This document shows, in pieces, positions 44,492 through 56,320 of a stretch of DNA of 64,000 nucleotides. The notes beneath the pieces are model-generated. The model saw nothing but the letters and a program-made list of their open reading frames with translations. It was not told the DNA's origin and did no database searches. Each line of letters begins with the position of its first letter. The first letter of the stretch is position 1. Position numbers and translations under genes: made by a program. The DNA comes from Posidonia oceanica (lineage: Eukaryota; Streptophyta; Magnoliopsida; Alismatales; Posidoniaceae): contig JAZBRS010000044.1 of NCBI GenBank assembly GCA_037176725.1, positions 3,472,001 through 3,536,000 on the forward strand, given 5' to 3'.

Positions 44492-46055
44492 GGCTAAAAG
44501 TGCCCCCGTGTAAGGTAAGTAACCCTTTCTTTCTTCTTCCTCCTTCATTATTGACATTCTCAGTTTAATTTTAGTTTCTTATTTTCTCGTATGTTTTAGA
44601 GAAGCGACGAAATTCCTCGTAGTATTTTGAGGCATCGTGACTTTCTTTTCAATTGTTTTCTTTGTATTATTAACTAAAATCACCCCCCTTCTCTCTGGAT
44701 TTTCGGGCGTGGGGGTGATCTATAAAAATTGTTGTTTTTCTGAAAAAAATACTGTCAGTATGTTATACGTGTGATCTGGCGCGTCTAACATTAGACGCTG
44801 CAATATCCGCGTCTAACGACTACTGAACAGAAATCCTTCTGTTTTAAATTTTCTTTTACTTTTCTTTGTTATAACTGGCCCAAAGAACTGAGGTGTGAGG
44901 TGATCGGCTCTGCCGTAGGGACCGGAACTTCAGTTCCTTTGGGTGCTTTGCAAAAAAATTAACAAAAAAAAAAATCACATCTTTCTTATATGACTTGCAT
45001 GGCCCTCATTGGGAACTAAATTGCTTTTGTCATTTCTTGGGTTATATAAGTAACCATCTAGGTCCCAAGTACCTCTGTTGTAAGGGATTTAGAAAAGGTA
45101 CTTGTATTGTCATTGTCTTTTGCTAGGGGCCGTCCTTCTTCCTTGGCCTTTTAGTGAAAGATAATTAGAACCTCAAGCCTTGACTTGTATTCCTCCCTCC
45201 CCCTTTCAGTGGTTTGTTTATTTCTTTTGTTTATACATACGTGAGTGACTCGATCAATCCCGAGTACGCTAGGCTCTACCTTTACGAGGTAGGGACCTAA
45301 GTGTATTCAGGCTCCCCTAGCATCCTTAGGAGTTGAGGTAGGGGGTAGTACCAATCATATTCACCTATTTTGTGAGGAGCCTTAGAAAATCCAAAAAAAA
45401 AGAAGCCATACCTAAGCCTTAAGGAACCCAGAGAGCTACAGCAGGTTTAAAACACTAATCTCAAAGCGAAAACCAAAATTAAAATCTTAAATCGTTGTTT
45501 GAAAGTGTTGCTATGCAGTTCTCTGAAATAGGGCGTTGGCCGCTGAAATCCCTGTGTATAACGTTGTACACAGCATATTAAGCATCTAACGCATTCTCTG
45601 TGTGGCTGTCATATTTTAGCTCCTTTGTGTGATTTGTTTGGCAAGGAAGACTTTGAAAAATCCAAAACAATGACAGTATCAGTTAGGGGAAACTCTGTTT
45701 ATTTTTACTTTTTTTAGGAATCTGTATTAAAATTCTTGTAATTTCCCTTTCTTCGCACTTGTAATCCTTCAAAAAAGAAAAAAAAGGAAAAGCAAAAAGA
45801 AAAAAAAGAGAAAAAGTAGAAAAAGAACAAGAAAAAAAAAGGAAAAAGAAAAATCATCAAACAAAAAGAAAAGCAAAAAAAGAAAAAAAATCAAAAAAGT
45901 GAAAGGCTGAAAAGAAAGAAAAGAAGACAGGAAAAGAGTTGGAGGAAATACAACTGGGGACGTTGAATGCCTGTTATTGTGCGTCCAACGTTATACGCCG
46001 TATATTGAGGCGTATTACGCCCTGAAGCCAATTCTCATTATCACAAGCTGCAGCA
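44492..46055 (+). other. Untranslated leader of element C
   Basis: No gene. Hairpin units lie at 44759-44820, 45533-45593 and 45959-46019, and an A/G-rich tract at 45770-45905 is in the same relative position as in B. The final hairpin unit ends 36 bp before the gag ATG. Confidence 0.7.
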
Positions 46056-46933
46056 ATGATGAATCAAATCCATGAAGCTGATCAGCCAGAAAGAGAGAGA
46101 TCAGACTCTGCCAGTACCTCGGTAGAGAACCCCTTGATTCAGGAACACAACTACATGCCACATGGCGAATACAAGGAAGGAGTCTATCTGAGACATCCCC
46201 GACCACCCCCAGTAGGCAATCAGCCTCGGCCAGATCATCATTATCACCGGACATCTCCCCCGCGATATGAGCAGGTCGCGCCTCAACATTTCTGCAACAG
46301 CTACTTCTATCAGCAGCAGAACCATCCGTCCTTCAATTCACATGTCTCGACCTCATCAGCCGGGATAACAAATTTGGATGAGATGAGAAAAATGCTCAGT
46401 GCATTAGGGGTACATACCCAGGCTCCGGCAAACTTTGACATGAGCCGGTTCCCCCCATTTAGATTACCTCCAGGTTTCAAGTACCCAAAGACACCCAAGT
46501 TCAATGGAACCACCAACCCACTCAGTCACCTGATGCGGTTCCAAATGGAGTCGGTCCCCTATTTCCATGATTTGGGGCTTGTGGTACACCTGTTCTTCTA
46601 CTCACTCGTAGGAGAGCCAATGGATTGGTTTCTCACTCTCTCCAAGGAAGACCTCAATAGCTTTGATAAAATCAGAGAGAGCTTCCATACAAAGTACCAG
46701 CACAAGATAGATCCAAAGCCAACCTTCCACAACCTAAGTAAGGAGGTCATGAAGCAAGGTGAAAGCTGGGTTACATTCGCCAACAGATGGCGGGAAATGG
46801 CGGCCAGATCAGGACTGACCATTCCGGAGAGACTGGTGGTCCAAACCCTCATTGCAAATACGACTGGACCAATGAAGAAGAGGCTAGTGAATGCCTATTG
46901 CCCCAATGTTACGGCTTTATATGAAGTGGCGGC
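46056..46933 (+). pseudogene. gag of element C, first part (split by solo LTR)
   Basis: An open frame from ATG 46056 gives a His/Pro-rich N-terminal 90 residues, then the retrotransposon gag domain ('FPPFRLPPGFKYPKTPKFNG', 'EPMDWFLTLSKEDLNSFDKI', 'SWVTFANRWREMAARSGLTI'). The coding sequence breaks at 'ALYEVAA', where the solo LTR starts. Translation beyond 46933 is LTR, not gag. This part is undamaged, so the split is the main defect here. The role, the structural protein of the particle, is from the family. Confidence 0.9.
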
Positions 46934-47569
46934 TGTAGTAATCCCAGTGTTCGGATCGTCCATGCACATTGCCAAAGCTCGTGTGCACCGATCAGAATCA
47001 GGTTTACTAGCGGCTATGTCCGAGAAGGAAGACCTAATTCGAAAACATTTAAAAAAAGGAAAAAGGGAAAGAAAAGAAGAAGATAAGACAAAATCGGAGT
47101 CGCCACCAAGTCTATTAAATCGGAAGACGAGGAAAACCGGGGAAATGCGCGAATAATCACGCAAAACCAAGCAAAAGGTGCAAAGCAAAGCAGTGCAAAA
47201 GAAATAAGGTGCAAATGAATGCAAATGAGGTGACTCGTGCCTAGGACAAGGGCAATACGGTCATTGCGGGCCAAGAGAGGGTAAGGACTCCTGTTACGCG
47301 CGGGGAAGGTGTTAGGCACCCCCGACACGCCCGAGAATCGGTCTTTCTAGGCTTACGCTCGCATATGCAGGGAAATGCAGACTTTGAAAGCCTAAGTGCC
47401 AATGAATGCCTGTCTACATGCTCAAGGGTGTGCTCTAAGTGATGAAAGACGGTGCAAGGAAGTAAACGTGCAATCTAAGCGCTCAGCGACGCTGTCTGTG
47501 TTCCGAACCGGGTGGAACCTGGCTCGTGTGAACTCCGGACAGTAAGCATCACCGCCCTATATGCAAATG

Positions 47570-48545
47570 CGGGCAGAAAAACGAAACAGCGAGAAATCCA
47601 TGCAACGCAATCAACATGCAAGGGAAAACGGCGTAAAACAGTGCGAGGAACGAAACAAGCATGCAAAAAGATGCGAGAACAGGGTTGACATGCAAAATGG
47701 GGCAAGAAGTGGGACGAGAACGCAAAAACCGTGCGAGAAAACGGAAGAAGGGCGCAAAACTGGGCAAGAAAACACCAGGGCACGCAAAACGAGACGAGAA
47801 AACATGAAAACACGCAAAAAGGGGCGAGAAAACCAAAAGGCACGCAAAACGGAGCGGAAAGTTAAGGGGCACGCAAAACGGTGCAAAACAAAGAAGTGGC
47901 GCGCAAAACGGAACGAGAAAACTTGAAGATACACGAAACGGTGCAAGAAAACTAAAGGGCACGCAAAACGATGCAAGACAAAGAAGCGGCACGCAAAATG
48001 GAGCGGGAAAACTTGAAAGCACGCAAAACGAGGCGAAAAACTAAAAAGCACGCAAAACGGTGCAAGACGAAGAAGTGGCGCGCAAAACGGAGCGAGAAAA
48101 CTTGGAAATACACAAAACGAGGCGAAAAACTAAAGGGCACGCAAAACGGAGCGAAACAAAGAAGCGGAGCGCAAAGCGGAGCGATAAAACATGAAGGCAC
48201 GCAAAACGGAGCGGAAAAACAAGACTGCGCGCAAAACGAGGCGAGAAAACTGAAGGGCACCCAAAACAGTGCAAGACAAAGAAGCGACACGCAACACGGA
48301 GCGAGAAAACTTGAAAATACACGAAACGGTGCAAGAAAACTAAAGGGCACGCAAAACGGTGCAAGACAAAGAAGCGGCACGCAAAATGGAGCGGGAAAAC
48401 TTGAAAGCACGCAAAACGAGGCGAAAAAACTAAAGGGCACGCAGAACGGTGCAAAACAAAGAAGTGGCGCGCAAAACGGAGCGAGAAAACATAAAAACAC
48501 GCAAAACGAAGCGAAAAAAACTAAAGGGCACGCAAAACGGTGCGA
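47570..48545 (+). repeat. 30-bp tandem array with 90-bp higher-order period
   Basis: Monomers begin GCACGCAAAACGG. Three types alternate regularly: one with GTGCAAGACAAAGAAGCG, one with GAGCGAGAAAACTTGAAA, one with AGGCGAAAAACTAAAGG. The right two thirds are regular and the left edge decays. Because 30 is divisible by three, long open frames appear on both strands (up to 212 codons). These are artefacts of the repeat, not genes. Confidence 0.93.
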
Positions 48546-49689
48546 ATGGCATGCAAATGAATGCAATACAGGGGTTCAGGAGGATATACCTGGAGATCCG
48601 GGAGTCTGATCGGAGATCTGCTGGGTCCATGCTGAAGAGCACTTCGCTGCGGTCGCCTGGGCAGCTTACTTGAGGAGATCCGACGGTCGGATTGAAAGAT
48701 ATCGCGTCTCCGAAGCAGAAGGGCCAGAACAGGAGAGAAGAACAGATCTAAGTGTTCAGGAGGTCCTAGGGGTGTGCTGAAGGTCCTCCCGAGTGAAGGG
48801 GAGTTAGAAGTGCTTAGTGTATGCAAAGGGGAACTTAAATGCAAGATTAAGATGGATGCAGAATACATGCAAAGCCAGAAAGGCAAGGAAAAGCCATTTG
48901 GAAAGAACAGGGGTTTAAAAGTATTTCTGGAGAGAGAAAGGGGCTGAAATGCAAATTTTCCAGAAAACAGGGGTTCTGGGGAGTCCGGGAATGCAAGTGG
49001 AGGGCCTACATGCAACTTTTGCAAACATGGGAGTCAAAATGCAACTCAGGGGCAAAACGGTCTTTTCACATGATTTTTCAAAAGATGCAAGGCCCTATGT
49101 GTGATTTTCAAATCATGCAGGGTCTGAAAATGCAATTTCATATGGGAAATATACTCTGAAATCATGGTCTGGGGACTGACATGCAATTTTTAAAAGATGC
49201 AGGGTTGAAAATGCAATGTAGTAAGCAAATATGCATGCAAGATGATTACTGTGTATTTAAAATGGACCTATGTGTAAATATGCAAGACCAGAAGGTGCAA
49301 AATGCAATGCATCAATCAAAAATAAAAATCAGAACCTAAGTTACTACAGTGTATTGGATCTGAATGCAAAAACAGAAACATGCAGGGGCCTAGAATGCAA
49401 TGCAGTATGGTAAAATGCATGCAAATAAATGAACTGATTTAAAACAGGACCTGAGTGCAATAATCAAAAGCAGAGGGGCTAAAGCATAAAAATTTATAAC
49501 TGAAACGCACAGTGGAAGGACTGAAAAGCAAATGCAGAGAAGTACAGATGTTTTGTGCAATTTAGCATGGTTTTAAATTAAAAACAAAGCAGCTTAAATG
49601 ATATAAGGACCAGAACGTAAAAATAAGGAAACTTAAGCTAAACATACAATATTCACACAAAAACTATATAATCTGGGAAAATAACTGAA

Positions 49690-51060
49690 CAGTGGCCACC
49701 GGCGGTGGGAGTACTGTAGCAGTGAGCTTCCAGTCCTCACCACCGCCGGTGCAGGGGGCTGGGGAAGCGCTGAGTGGCGGAGGCTGTTGCTGCCATCCGT
49801 GCGGAGCTCCGGGAGCCAGTGGGAAGCCGTTCTGCTGGCTGGAGCGCGGTGGAGGCCGGAGATCGTCGCCGGGGAAGAAGGTCTGACCGGCGAGTCGAAA
49901 GCGAAGCGAGAGGGCCGGAAGCTTGTCTCTGAGCGGCGGGGAAGTAGAAGAGGAAGGAGGGAGAGCTGAGGGGGGAAGAAAATACCTCCTCCCGCGTCCG
50001 GAACGCGCTCCCGACGTCGGTGGGCTCTGCAGATGCCGGCGACGATCGTCCGGGGGGTGCAGGGGTTGTCAGCGGCTGGCGATCACCCAGATCTGCTCCG
50101 CGGAGTCCTCCGGTTCTTCCTGGACGCTCGGAGTGGAGTTCTGCGGCCCGGGGGAGAAGGTCGGATTTTTGGGTGCTGCAGGTATCGCCTGAGGTCGGGG
50201 GAGCTGGTTGTCGCCCTCTGGACCGAGCGGAGGCTTCCGGCGGGCAGCTGGAGGTTCGGGGATGGTGTTTGGAGGGTCAGGTTAGGGTTCTGGAGCGTGT
50301 GGCGTGGGTTTGAAGGTTGGGTTGATTTCTGGACAGTAGCGAGGCAAAGTGTTTGTGGTGGAGTTCTCTGCCGGTGGTGGGAGAGAGGGCTGAAGGTCGG
50401 GTGGCTTTGGAAGGTGGAGTTCTGGCGAGTCTCTGGGTGGATTTTGGGAGAAGATTGTGGGCTGTGGCGAAGGGAATTGCTGAGGGGAGTTGTATTGGGT
50501 TCGGTCTGGGTTCCAGGCGGTTTCCGGCGGAATGTGGATTGGTTTTCGATGCCGGAAGGAGGGGAAGAGTTGCAGGGGGACTCGGCGAGGTTGGGGGACG
50601 AGTTCCGGGTGGTTCTGGAGGGTTTCGGGGTCTGGTTCGCTGTGTGAAGAAGAGGCCGAAGATCTGAGTTTTCTGGTGGATTTCTAAGGGGGAACCGTGG
50701 TCTTTCTCGCTGGGAATTGCTCTCTGGGATCGTTCGTTCACTCCGGGATGAACTCCTCTGATTTTTCTCCTCTCTTTCCCTCCTGTTTTCACCTTGATTT
50801 CCCTCCTTCCTCCCCTTGATCTGACGACTCCTTTCCTCGCTTTTGCAGGCCTGCCGCATTGAATGCTCCGGCGTGGCGATGGCAGGAGGCACGGACGGAG
50901 TTCGGCGCGTGCCTGGAGATGGCAGGAGGGCAGCATGGCAGGCGGGCAGAGGTGCAGGCGGCGTGCTACTGTAGCACTGCAACGCGCGGGAGGAAGAGGA
51001 AGACGGAGGCACTGTGGATGCGGGCCGTGGGCCGAATTTTGAAAAAAGGGAGAAAAAAAA
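49690..51060. other. GC-rich segment of the solo LTR with overlapping open frames
   Basis: Open frames up to 309 codons occur on the minus strand (51012-50083) and 204 on the plus strand. Their products are low-complexity Ser/Pro/Arg or Gly/Trp, and no domain is recognisable. I regard them as by-products of base composition. Confidence 0.55.
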
Positions 51061-52641
51061 GGTGAACGGGCTGATAAGCCCAGGAAGGAAGAAAAGGAAA
51101 ATAAAAAAAGGAGAAAGAAAGAAAGATGGAAAGAAAAAATAGGAGAAAATAAGATAAAAATAAATAAAAATATGGGATGACTTGGGTTGTAGGTTAGATG
51201 TTTATCTGGATTTTTTAATGACCACTTTCAGGTTAATTAGTGTGTTTTAGGCTTGATTAGGGTTTTAGGGTTTTATTTTGTTTTTAATCCATTTCCCACT
51301 TGATTAAGTGTTGGTTAAATTCTTTTAAATTGTTTTTAAAGTTGTGTTTTCTTGTTAAGCATTTTAGGATGTTAATTAGGATTTTTAGGATTTATTTTCA
51401 TTTTATTTTGAGTGGGTTTTGGCTTTTGGTTTTAGTCTTTTATGTTTTCCCTCTTTAAGTCCTTTGACCTATGTTTTTGATTTTTATTTTGCTAATTCTT
51501 CTTGAAATTTTTTAGTTGGATTTTTCCTGATTTGATTAAGTATTTTAAGTCTTTTAACTGTATTTTCTTTTCCCTTTTTAGTTAGGTTCTTATGTTGTTT
51601 TCTTTCTTATGTTTGTTAAGTTAAGTCTTTTACCTCCTTTAATTACTTGTTTCATTGTTTGACTTTTTTTATTCTTCTTTTTAGGGTTCGTTTTTTAATT
51701 CTTTTAGTGGGGTTTTCATCTTTGGTTGGTTCTGATTTCATTTCAGTTTTTTAGGTGATTTTACAGTATTTTGTTTTAGTTTGTTTTGCATTTTTTAGTT
51801 TGCATGCTTGATTTTCTTTTTAGCTTGATTTAGTTAAGTTTGGGTTTTTAATTATTTATTTTAATGTTTTTAATTGCTTTTCTCGGAATTCTGATTTGTT
51901 TCTTTTATGTTTTGGGGTTTTACAGATTTTTAAGGATTTTCAAGGATTTTGGCAAAGGAAAGAAGAAGAAAAGAAAAAGAAGAAGAAAAGGGGAAAAAAG
52001 GGAATAAAAGGGAAAGAGGTAGGTTTGAGGGAAAAGATTTTTTTAAAATTCAAGGAAAATGGTAAAAATAAAATAAAAATAGGAATAAGATAGAGAAGGG
52101 ATAGGAGTACAAAGGGGGCCCGCTGCCAAGCCAGAAGAAGGGCGAGAAGGGGATGAAAAGAGAGACGATAATCAGGAGAGAGAGAGGAGAGAGAAAACGA
52201 TAATCCCGGAGAGAGAAAACGATAATTCCAGCGAAAAGGGGTCTTAAAGGTCTCGGAAAGGGGTGAAATTTGGCGGGTGAGGGGTCTAGGGGTTCTAGTT
52301 CTGGTCCTAGAGTTTTGGTTTGGTTTTGAGGAAGTTTTGGAGGGGTTTTGAGGCGTAGAAAAAGGATAGTTTTGCCTAAGTTTCCTAGGGTTTTTGGGAG
52401 GGGTCTGGTTTGAGATTTTGCAGGCTTTTTGGTGGGTTTACTAAGCCATCAGGGGTGAGTGTTCCTATGGATTTTGGTGGGTTTTCAGGTTCGGGAAAGG
52501 GGGCGATCCTAGGTTGAGTTTAGGCTTGTTTTGAGGGGAAGGAAGGAGAGGAAGGTGTAGGTTTGGGTCCAGGTTCGAGTCCAGCAGCCACCGGAAGGCT
52601 CCAAACGATCCAGCCTGTCAAAATGGGGTGTCAACAGCGGC

Positions 52642-53690
52642 CTCCGATAAAGAAAACTTGCATGAATTCATGGAGGAGCCAAAGAAAAGCCGGAAAGCAC
52701 AGGTGATAGAGGGTGTGACCGGAGTCGTCAACAAGATGAGCCCCGTACGTAGGCCATTCGATCAAAGGGCTATACTGGCTTCACAGTAGCCACCATGGAG
52801 CCACCCTCCTCCTCAACAGCAAGCCTGGGGCCACCCTCCTCCTCAGCAGCCAACATGGAGCCACCCTCCTCCTCAGCAACAGCAAATCTGGAGCCGCCCT
52901 CCTCAGCAACAACAGGCATGGAATAATCCTCCTCCTCAGCAACAGATCCATCCAATGTGGAATGCTCCCCGGCCGTAATGGACTAGGGGTAATCACAATG
53001 GCCAAGCCAATAACCGAAATCCCCCCAACAACATTGGGAATGGGAGTGGTTATCATAATGTTCCCCCTCTAGTGCCACGCAAAAAGGGAAAAAGAGACCA
53101 TTACCCTCCTCTACCAGTCACGCTGGCCGGCATGTTTATAGAGCTGGAAGAAGCAAAAGTGCTCGAATTCCCGCCAGTTAGGCCTGAATTGCCAAATTGT
53201 GATCGGAACAAATACTGCTCATTCCATAGAATGCATGGGTACAACATCAATGACTGCTGGACATTCAGGGACATAGTCTATGACATGGTGGAGGCAGATG
53301 TGCTTGAATGGGAAGTCCTGGTCAAAAGAGCCAAACAAAGAAAGCAGACAGGGACAACTCAACAGGTCTACAGCGACCCTCTCCGCAAGCATCAAGTCAT
53401 GGCATTCCAGGACAAGCAGTCGCCTAATCCATCAGAGGACTAGGATAGCCATGTTGAACTAGAAGAGGATTGGGATAATCAAGCTGAATAATGGGGAACA
53501 ATCTCAGATGATGACTAGGACAGTGAGGCGGATGAAGAACTAACAGTGAAGGAGCTCCTTAGCCAGTTCAACCTCACCGCAGTAGTGGAGGAGCCACAAG
53601 AAGAAATAGAAGAAGAAAGCCAAATTCAAAAAGCCAATCAGTGATTTGAACGGGAAAATATAGTCTTCAAGGATTCAGAGCTTCCACCCC
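52642..53690 (+). pseudogene. gag of element C, second part
   Basis: It resumes in frame with 'SDKENLHEFMEEPKKSRKAQ', matching 'SVKENMHEF' in B. Next come five Trp-Pro-Pro-Gln-Gln repeat units (52788-52945), then 'RKKGKRDHYPPLPVTLAGMF', then the zinc-knuckle-like 'YCSFHRMHGYNINDC'. Stops at 52786, 52977, 53442 and later mark it as dead. One frame is kept through to the protease. Confidence 0.85.
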
Positions 53691-53699
53691 CGCATAAGC

Positions 53700-54545
53700 A
53701 AGAGCTGCCACTGGTCATCACAGTGGGAATTAATAATAATGTGCTGCAAGGAGTACTGGTTGACACTGGAGCAAGCCGAAGCCTCAGTTCTATCTCCACA
53801 CTCCGGAGCTTGGGGCTAAATGAGGGCGAGTTGGATAGGACTCCCTTTATGTGCACGGGGTTTGATCAGAAAGAAAAGTTGGCACTAGGGACGATACCCA
53901 TGGAAATCATAGTCGGTCCTTTGACTAGTATCACTTCGGTGATCATTATGAAGGAGGAAGTCCTGAAGCCACTCATCCTAGGGAGGTCTTGGCTAGCAGA
54001 GGTCGGGGCTGTAGCATCTTCAGTTCATCAATTGCTAAAATTCAAATACCAAGGAGCGGTTATCAGCATTCTAGCCAACCGACCAGGGATTCTATGCACA
54101 TTCAAGATGCCAGAGCCACAAATTGCAACCCTTCGGGAGGAGGAGGAGTCACAACGTCTGTCATGGAGAAAATCACCACTATGGGAGCCCAAGTTGCTGT
54201 CGCCACTAGTCTCCCCAATCTTCAGAACTGCAAGGCCACCATCAGATCAGTTGCCAGTCCTCAGCACTTCAGTACTCCGGAGCACCATTACTCCATCATC
54301 CCCAATCTTCCGAGTGCCAGCAGAGCAGCGAGCTAGGACCACAAAGCCACTAGAGCTTGACGGATCTATACGGAAGGAGTCCATCTTCACCTGGCCGCTC
54401 AAGAAGGGAGTATCTAAAGGAAATGAGGCTGCTGCGCCCATCACCAGAGGAGGGAGGCTGTCAAATCGGATCATGCCACCAGCAAAGCAAGCAGAGCCGG
54501 TTAGACCTGAAGTAGGACCTAGAGCAATTAAAAAAGACGCAGGCC
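53700..54545 (+). pseudogene. Retropepsin (protease) of element C
   Basis: Same frame as gag. 'GVLVDTGASRSLSSISTLRS' carries the catalytic Asp in a DTGAS motif, and 'PLILGRSWLAEVGAV' is the conserved ILGR block of this family's protease. A long Ser/Pro-rich linker follows (54120-54530), ending in a frameshift near 54540. It would cleave the polyprotein in the particle. Confidence 0.85.
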
Positions 54546-55290
54546 AGGATCTCGATCTATGACCTCATAAACAGCTCACATGAACACCGGAAAGCTCTGC
54601 TAGAAGTGCTAGAGAAGGCCCAAGTTGCCCTAGACATGCCAGCGGAGGAACTCCATATCATAGCTGCAGCAGCCTTTGTAGAGCCTATCATTACCTTTGC
54701 TGACAGCGAGTTGGCACCAATAGAGAGGAGAAAAGCTCCATTGAATGTAACCATTTCTAAAAACAATCACTTAATTTCTGAAGTGCTCATAGATACTGTG
54801 CATCAATGAATATTTACTCGTTGAATACAATACGAGCCTTGGGCGTGAATGAGGCCTCCCTAACCCCCATTGACATGACGATTGCCGGGTATGATGATAG
54901 CAAAAGGAAAGCGCACGGCAAGTGGACCACAAAGATAGGGATAAGACCAGCTTAGGTTCTAACCCAACTAATCGTCATAGACGTCAATGTCCCATATCAG
55001 ATCATCCTGGGGAGACAGTGGCTGGACAGTCTAAAAGGAGTATCATCTCCTTGGCACCAATGCCTGAAATTCCCACACGATGGGAAAATCATCAAGATAG
55101 CAGGAGACATACCAGGCCAAGAAGCAGTGGCAAATGTGATATACCTGTTGCACCAGTTCAGTGTGCGAGAAAAGCTGACCCGCGTTGACAAAGGAAAGAT
55201 TGTCGTATCTATGGTCGAGCTGAGGGACAAGTGGGCCAGGCCTAGGCTATTTCACAAGAAGAGGGAACCCTCCAAAAGCAAAGGACCATC
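54546..55290 (+). pseudogene. Second protease-like domain of element C
   Basis: A linker helix region ('KALLEVLEKAQVALDMPAEE') leads to 'HLISEVLIDT', where a frameshift at about 54798 falls inside the would-be DTGAS motif ('DT' before the shift, 'ASMNIYSLNTIRALGVNEAS' after). The block 'PYQIILGRQWLDSLKGVSSP' follows at about 54990, parallel to ILGRSWL in the first domain. A TAG interrupts it at about 54954. The order of landmarks repeats that of the first protease, so this looks like a tandem duplicate. Confidence 0.72.
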
Positions 55291-55293
55291 CAT

Positions 55294-55425
55294 GAATGTG
55301 GGATGGGAAATCATGAGGAGAATTGGCTACAAGAAAGGCCAGGGCTTAGGCCCAGAAGGAAAGGGAATGAAGGAGCCAGTGAAGGCTTGTGACAGAGAAG
55401 GAAGGGGAGGACTCGGTTTCGACTA
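55294..55425 (+). pseudogene. G-patch domain in the polyprotein of element C
   Basis: 'NVGWEIMRRIGYKKGQGLGP' followed by 'EGKGMKEPVKACDREGRGGL' has the Gly spacing and aromatic positions of a G-patch, an RNA-associated module known from D-type retroviruses and from some plant polyproteins. It is open, in the gag/protease frame, and ends at TAG 55424. Confidence 0.85.
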
Positions 55426-55599
55426 GTTCCCCGACGGACGACCATTACAGTGGAATCTACAATTACATTTTACCAGTGTAGGGATATTCGATCCGAATTC
55501 ATCCCCCCTAGCAAATATTATTTTGGCGCAATCAACCGAACTCACTCTCCAAAGTGCAGAGGACACAGCCGACGTAAACATTTTCGGCTTATTCCAAAC

Positions 55600-56125
55600 A
55601 CTTGAATTGTCAGCAAAACCTCACGAAGGTCAGACTGCAAGGGAGTTGATAGCAAAGCCACATGAAGGCCAGACTGTCGCAGCAAAACCTCACGAAGGTT
55701 AGACTGTAAAAGAGTTGCTAGCAAAACCTCACGAAGGTCAGACTGCAACATCGCCGCCACCACTGTTAGGTGCACCGGCCCCCGAACCTCCGGATCGGTC
55801 ACCTCTTTCTTCTTCGCCCTCTTCTTCGGGCGTAGCGGCCCCTAAACCTTCAGATCGGCCGCCTTTTCCTGCTTCTCCCTCTTCTTCCGACACTACCGCT
55901 TCCAAGCCTCCGCCTCCTCCAGCTTCGGACATCTTTTCCTCCTTAGAGCAAAGGCCAGGGCAAATTCTACGCAAGTCACAACGACTTGTAGACAAGGTCC
56001 GCCGCCTCACGGCTGATCTCTCTGAAGGTCTGCAACCTCAGAGACTTGAAGTTGACCCCGATCTAGGGGCCGACTATGAGCTTCTCGAAGATGATGGGAA
56101 CGTCAATCCTGACGAGCCCGCCTAG
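55600..56125 (+). pseudogene. Repetitive linker between G-patch and RT
   Basis: Four 'KPHEGQT' units (DNA 55617-55745) are followed by Pro/Ser-rich repeats ('PPDRSPLSSSPSSS', 'SDRPPFPASPSSS'). Then comes a charged segment ending at TAG 56123-56125. Reading continues in another frame (56126-56310, 'LFNSALFSFPRNKSNLLSVF') before RT. Confidence 0.75.
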
Positions 56126-56320
56126 AGAGGCTGCTACCTCTACTGATGGAGGTAACTCTAGGGACATCCCCCTAGATGCTGTAAATAAAACTTTGTTTAA
56201 TTCTGCATTGTTTTCATTTCCTAGGAATAAAAGTAATTTACTTTCAGTTTTCAATAGGGAGAGGATCACCATGTTAGTTCTAGCAGCTCGCGGTCAACTT
56301 CGACCACCGCTTCCAAAACT

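Larger units (their letters stand above)
46934..52636 (+). mobile_element. 5.7-kb solo LTR (Tat/Ogre-like) inserted in gag
   Basis: It starts TGTAGTAATCCC and ends GGTGTCAACA. GCGGC flanks it at 46929-46933 and 52637-52641. Removing the LTR plus one GCGGC rejoins gag in the correct frame (5708 bp removed), and the homologous place in B (31625-31629, GCTGC) is uninterrupted. I find no gag or pol and no internal copy of the LTR start, which favours a solo LTR over a complete element. Contents: conserved leader blocks (47090-47360), a 30-bp repeat array, non-coding sequence, a GC-rich part (49690-51060) and a T-rich part (51170-51900). Family placement rests on length and shared blocks. Confidence 0.87.

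Noticed and set aside
47549..48609. Long open frames on both strands (up to 212 codons) resembling secreted or membrane proteins
   Set aside because: They are produced by a 30-bp tandem repeat, whose length is a multiple of three. All frames stay open and the proteins are pure repeats.
50083..51012. 309-codon minus-strand open frame
   Set aside because: It lies in the GC-rich part of a solo LTR, is Ser/Pro/Arg low complexity, overlaps equally open frames on the other strand and has no domain.
56126..56320. Ogre-type intron between protease and RT (donor-like GGTAACT at 56151, acceptor-like TAGCAG at 56286)
   Set aside because: Removing 56152-56286 does not restore a reading frame because TAG 56123-56125 lies upstream in the relevant frame. 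Simple frameshifts explain the region as well.
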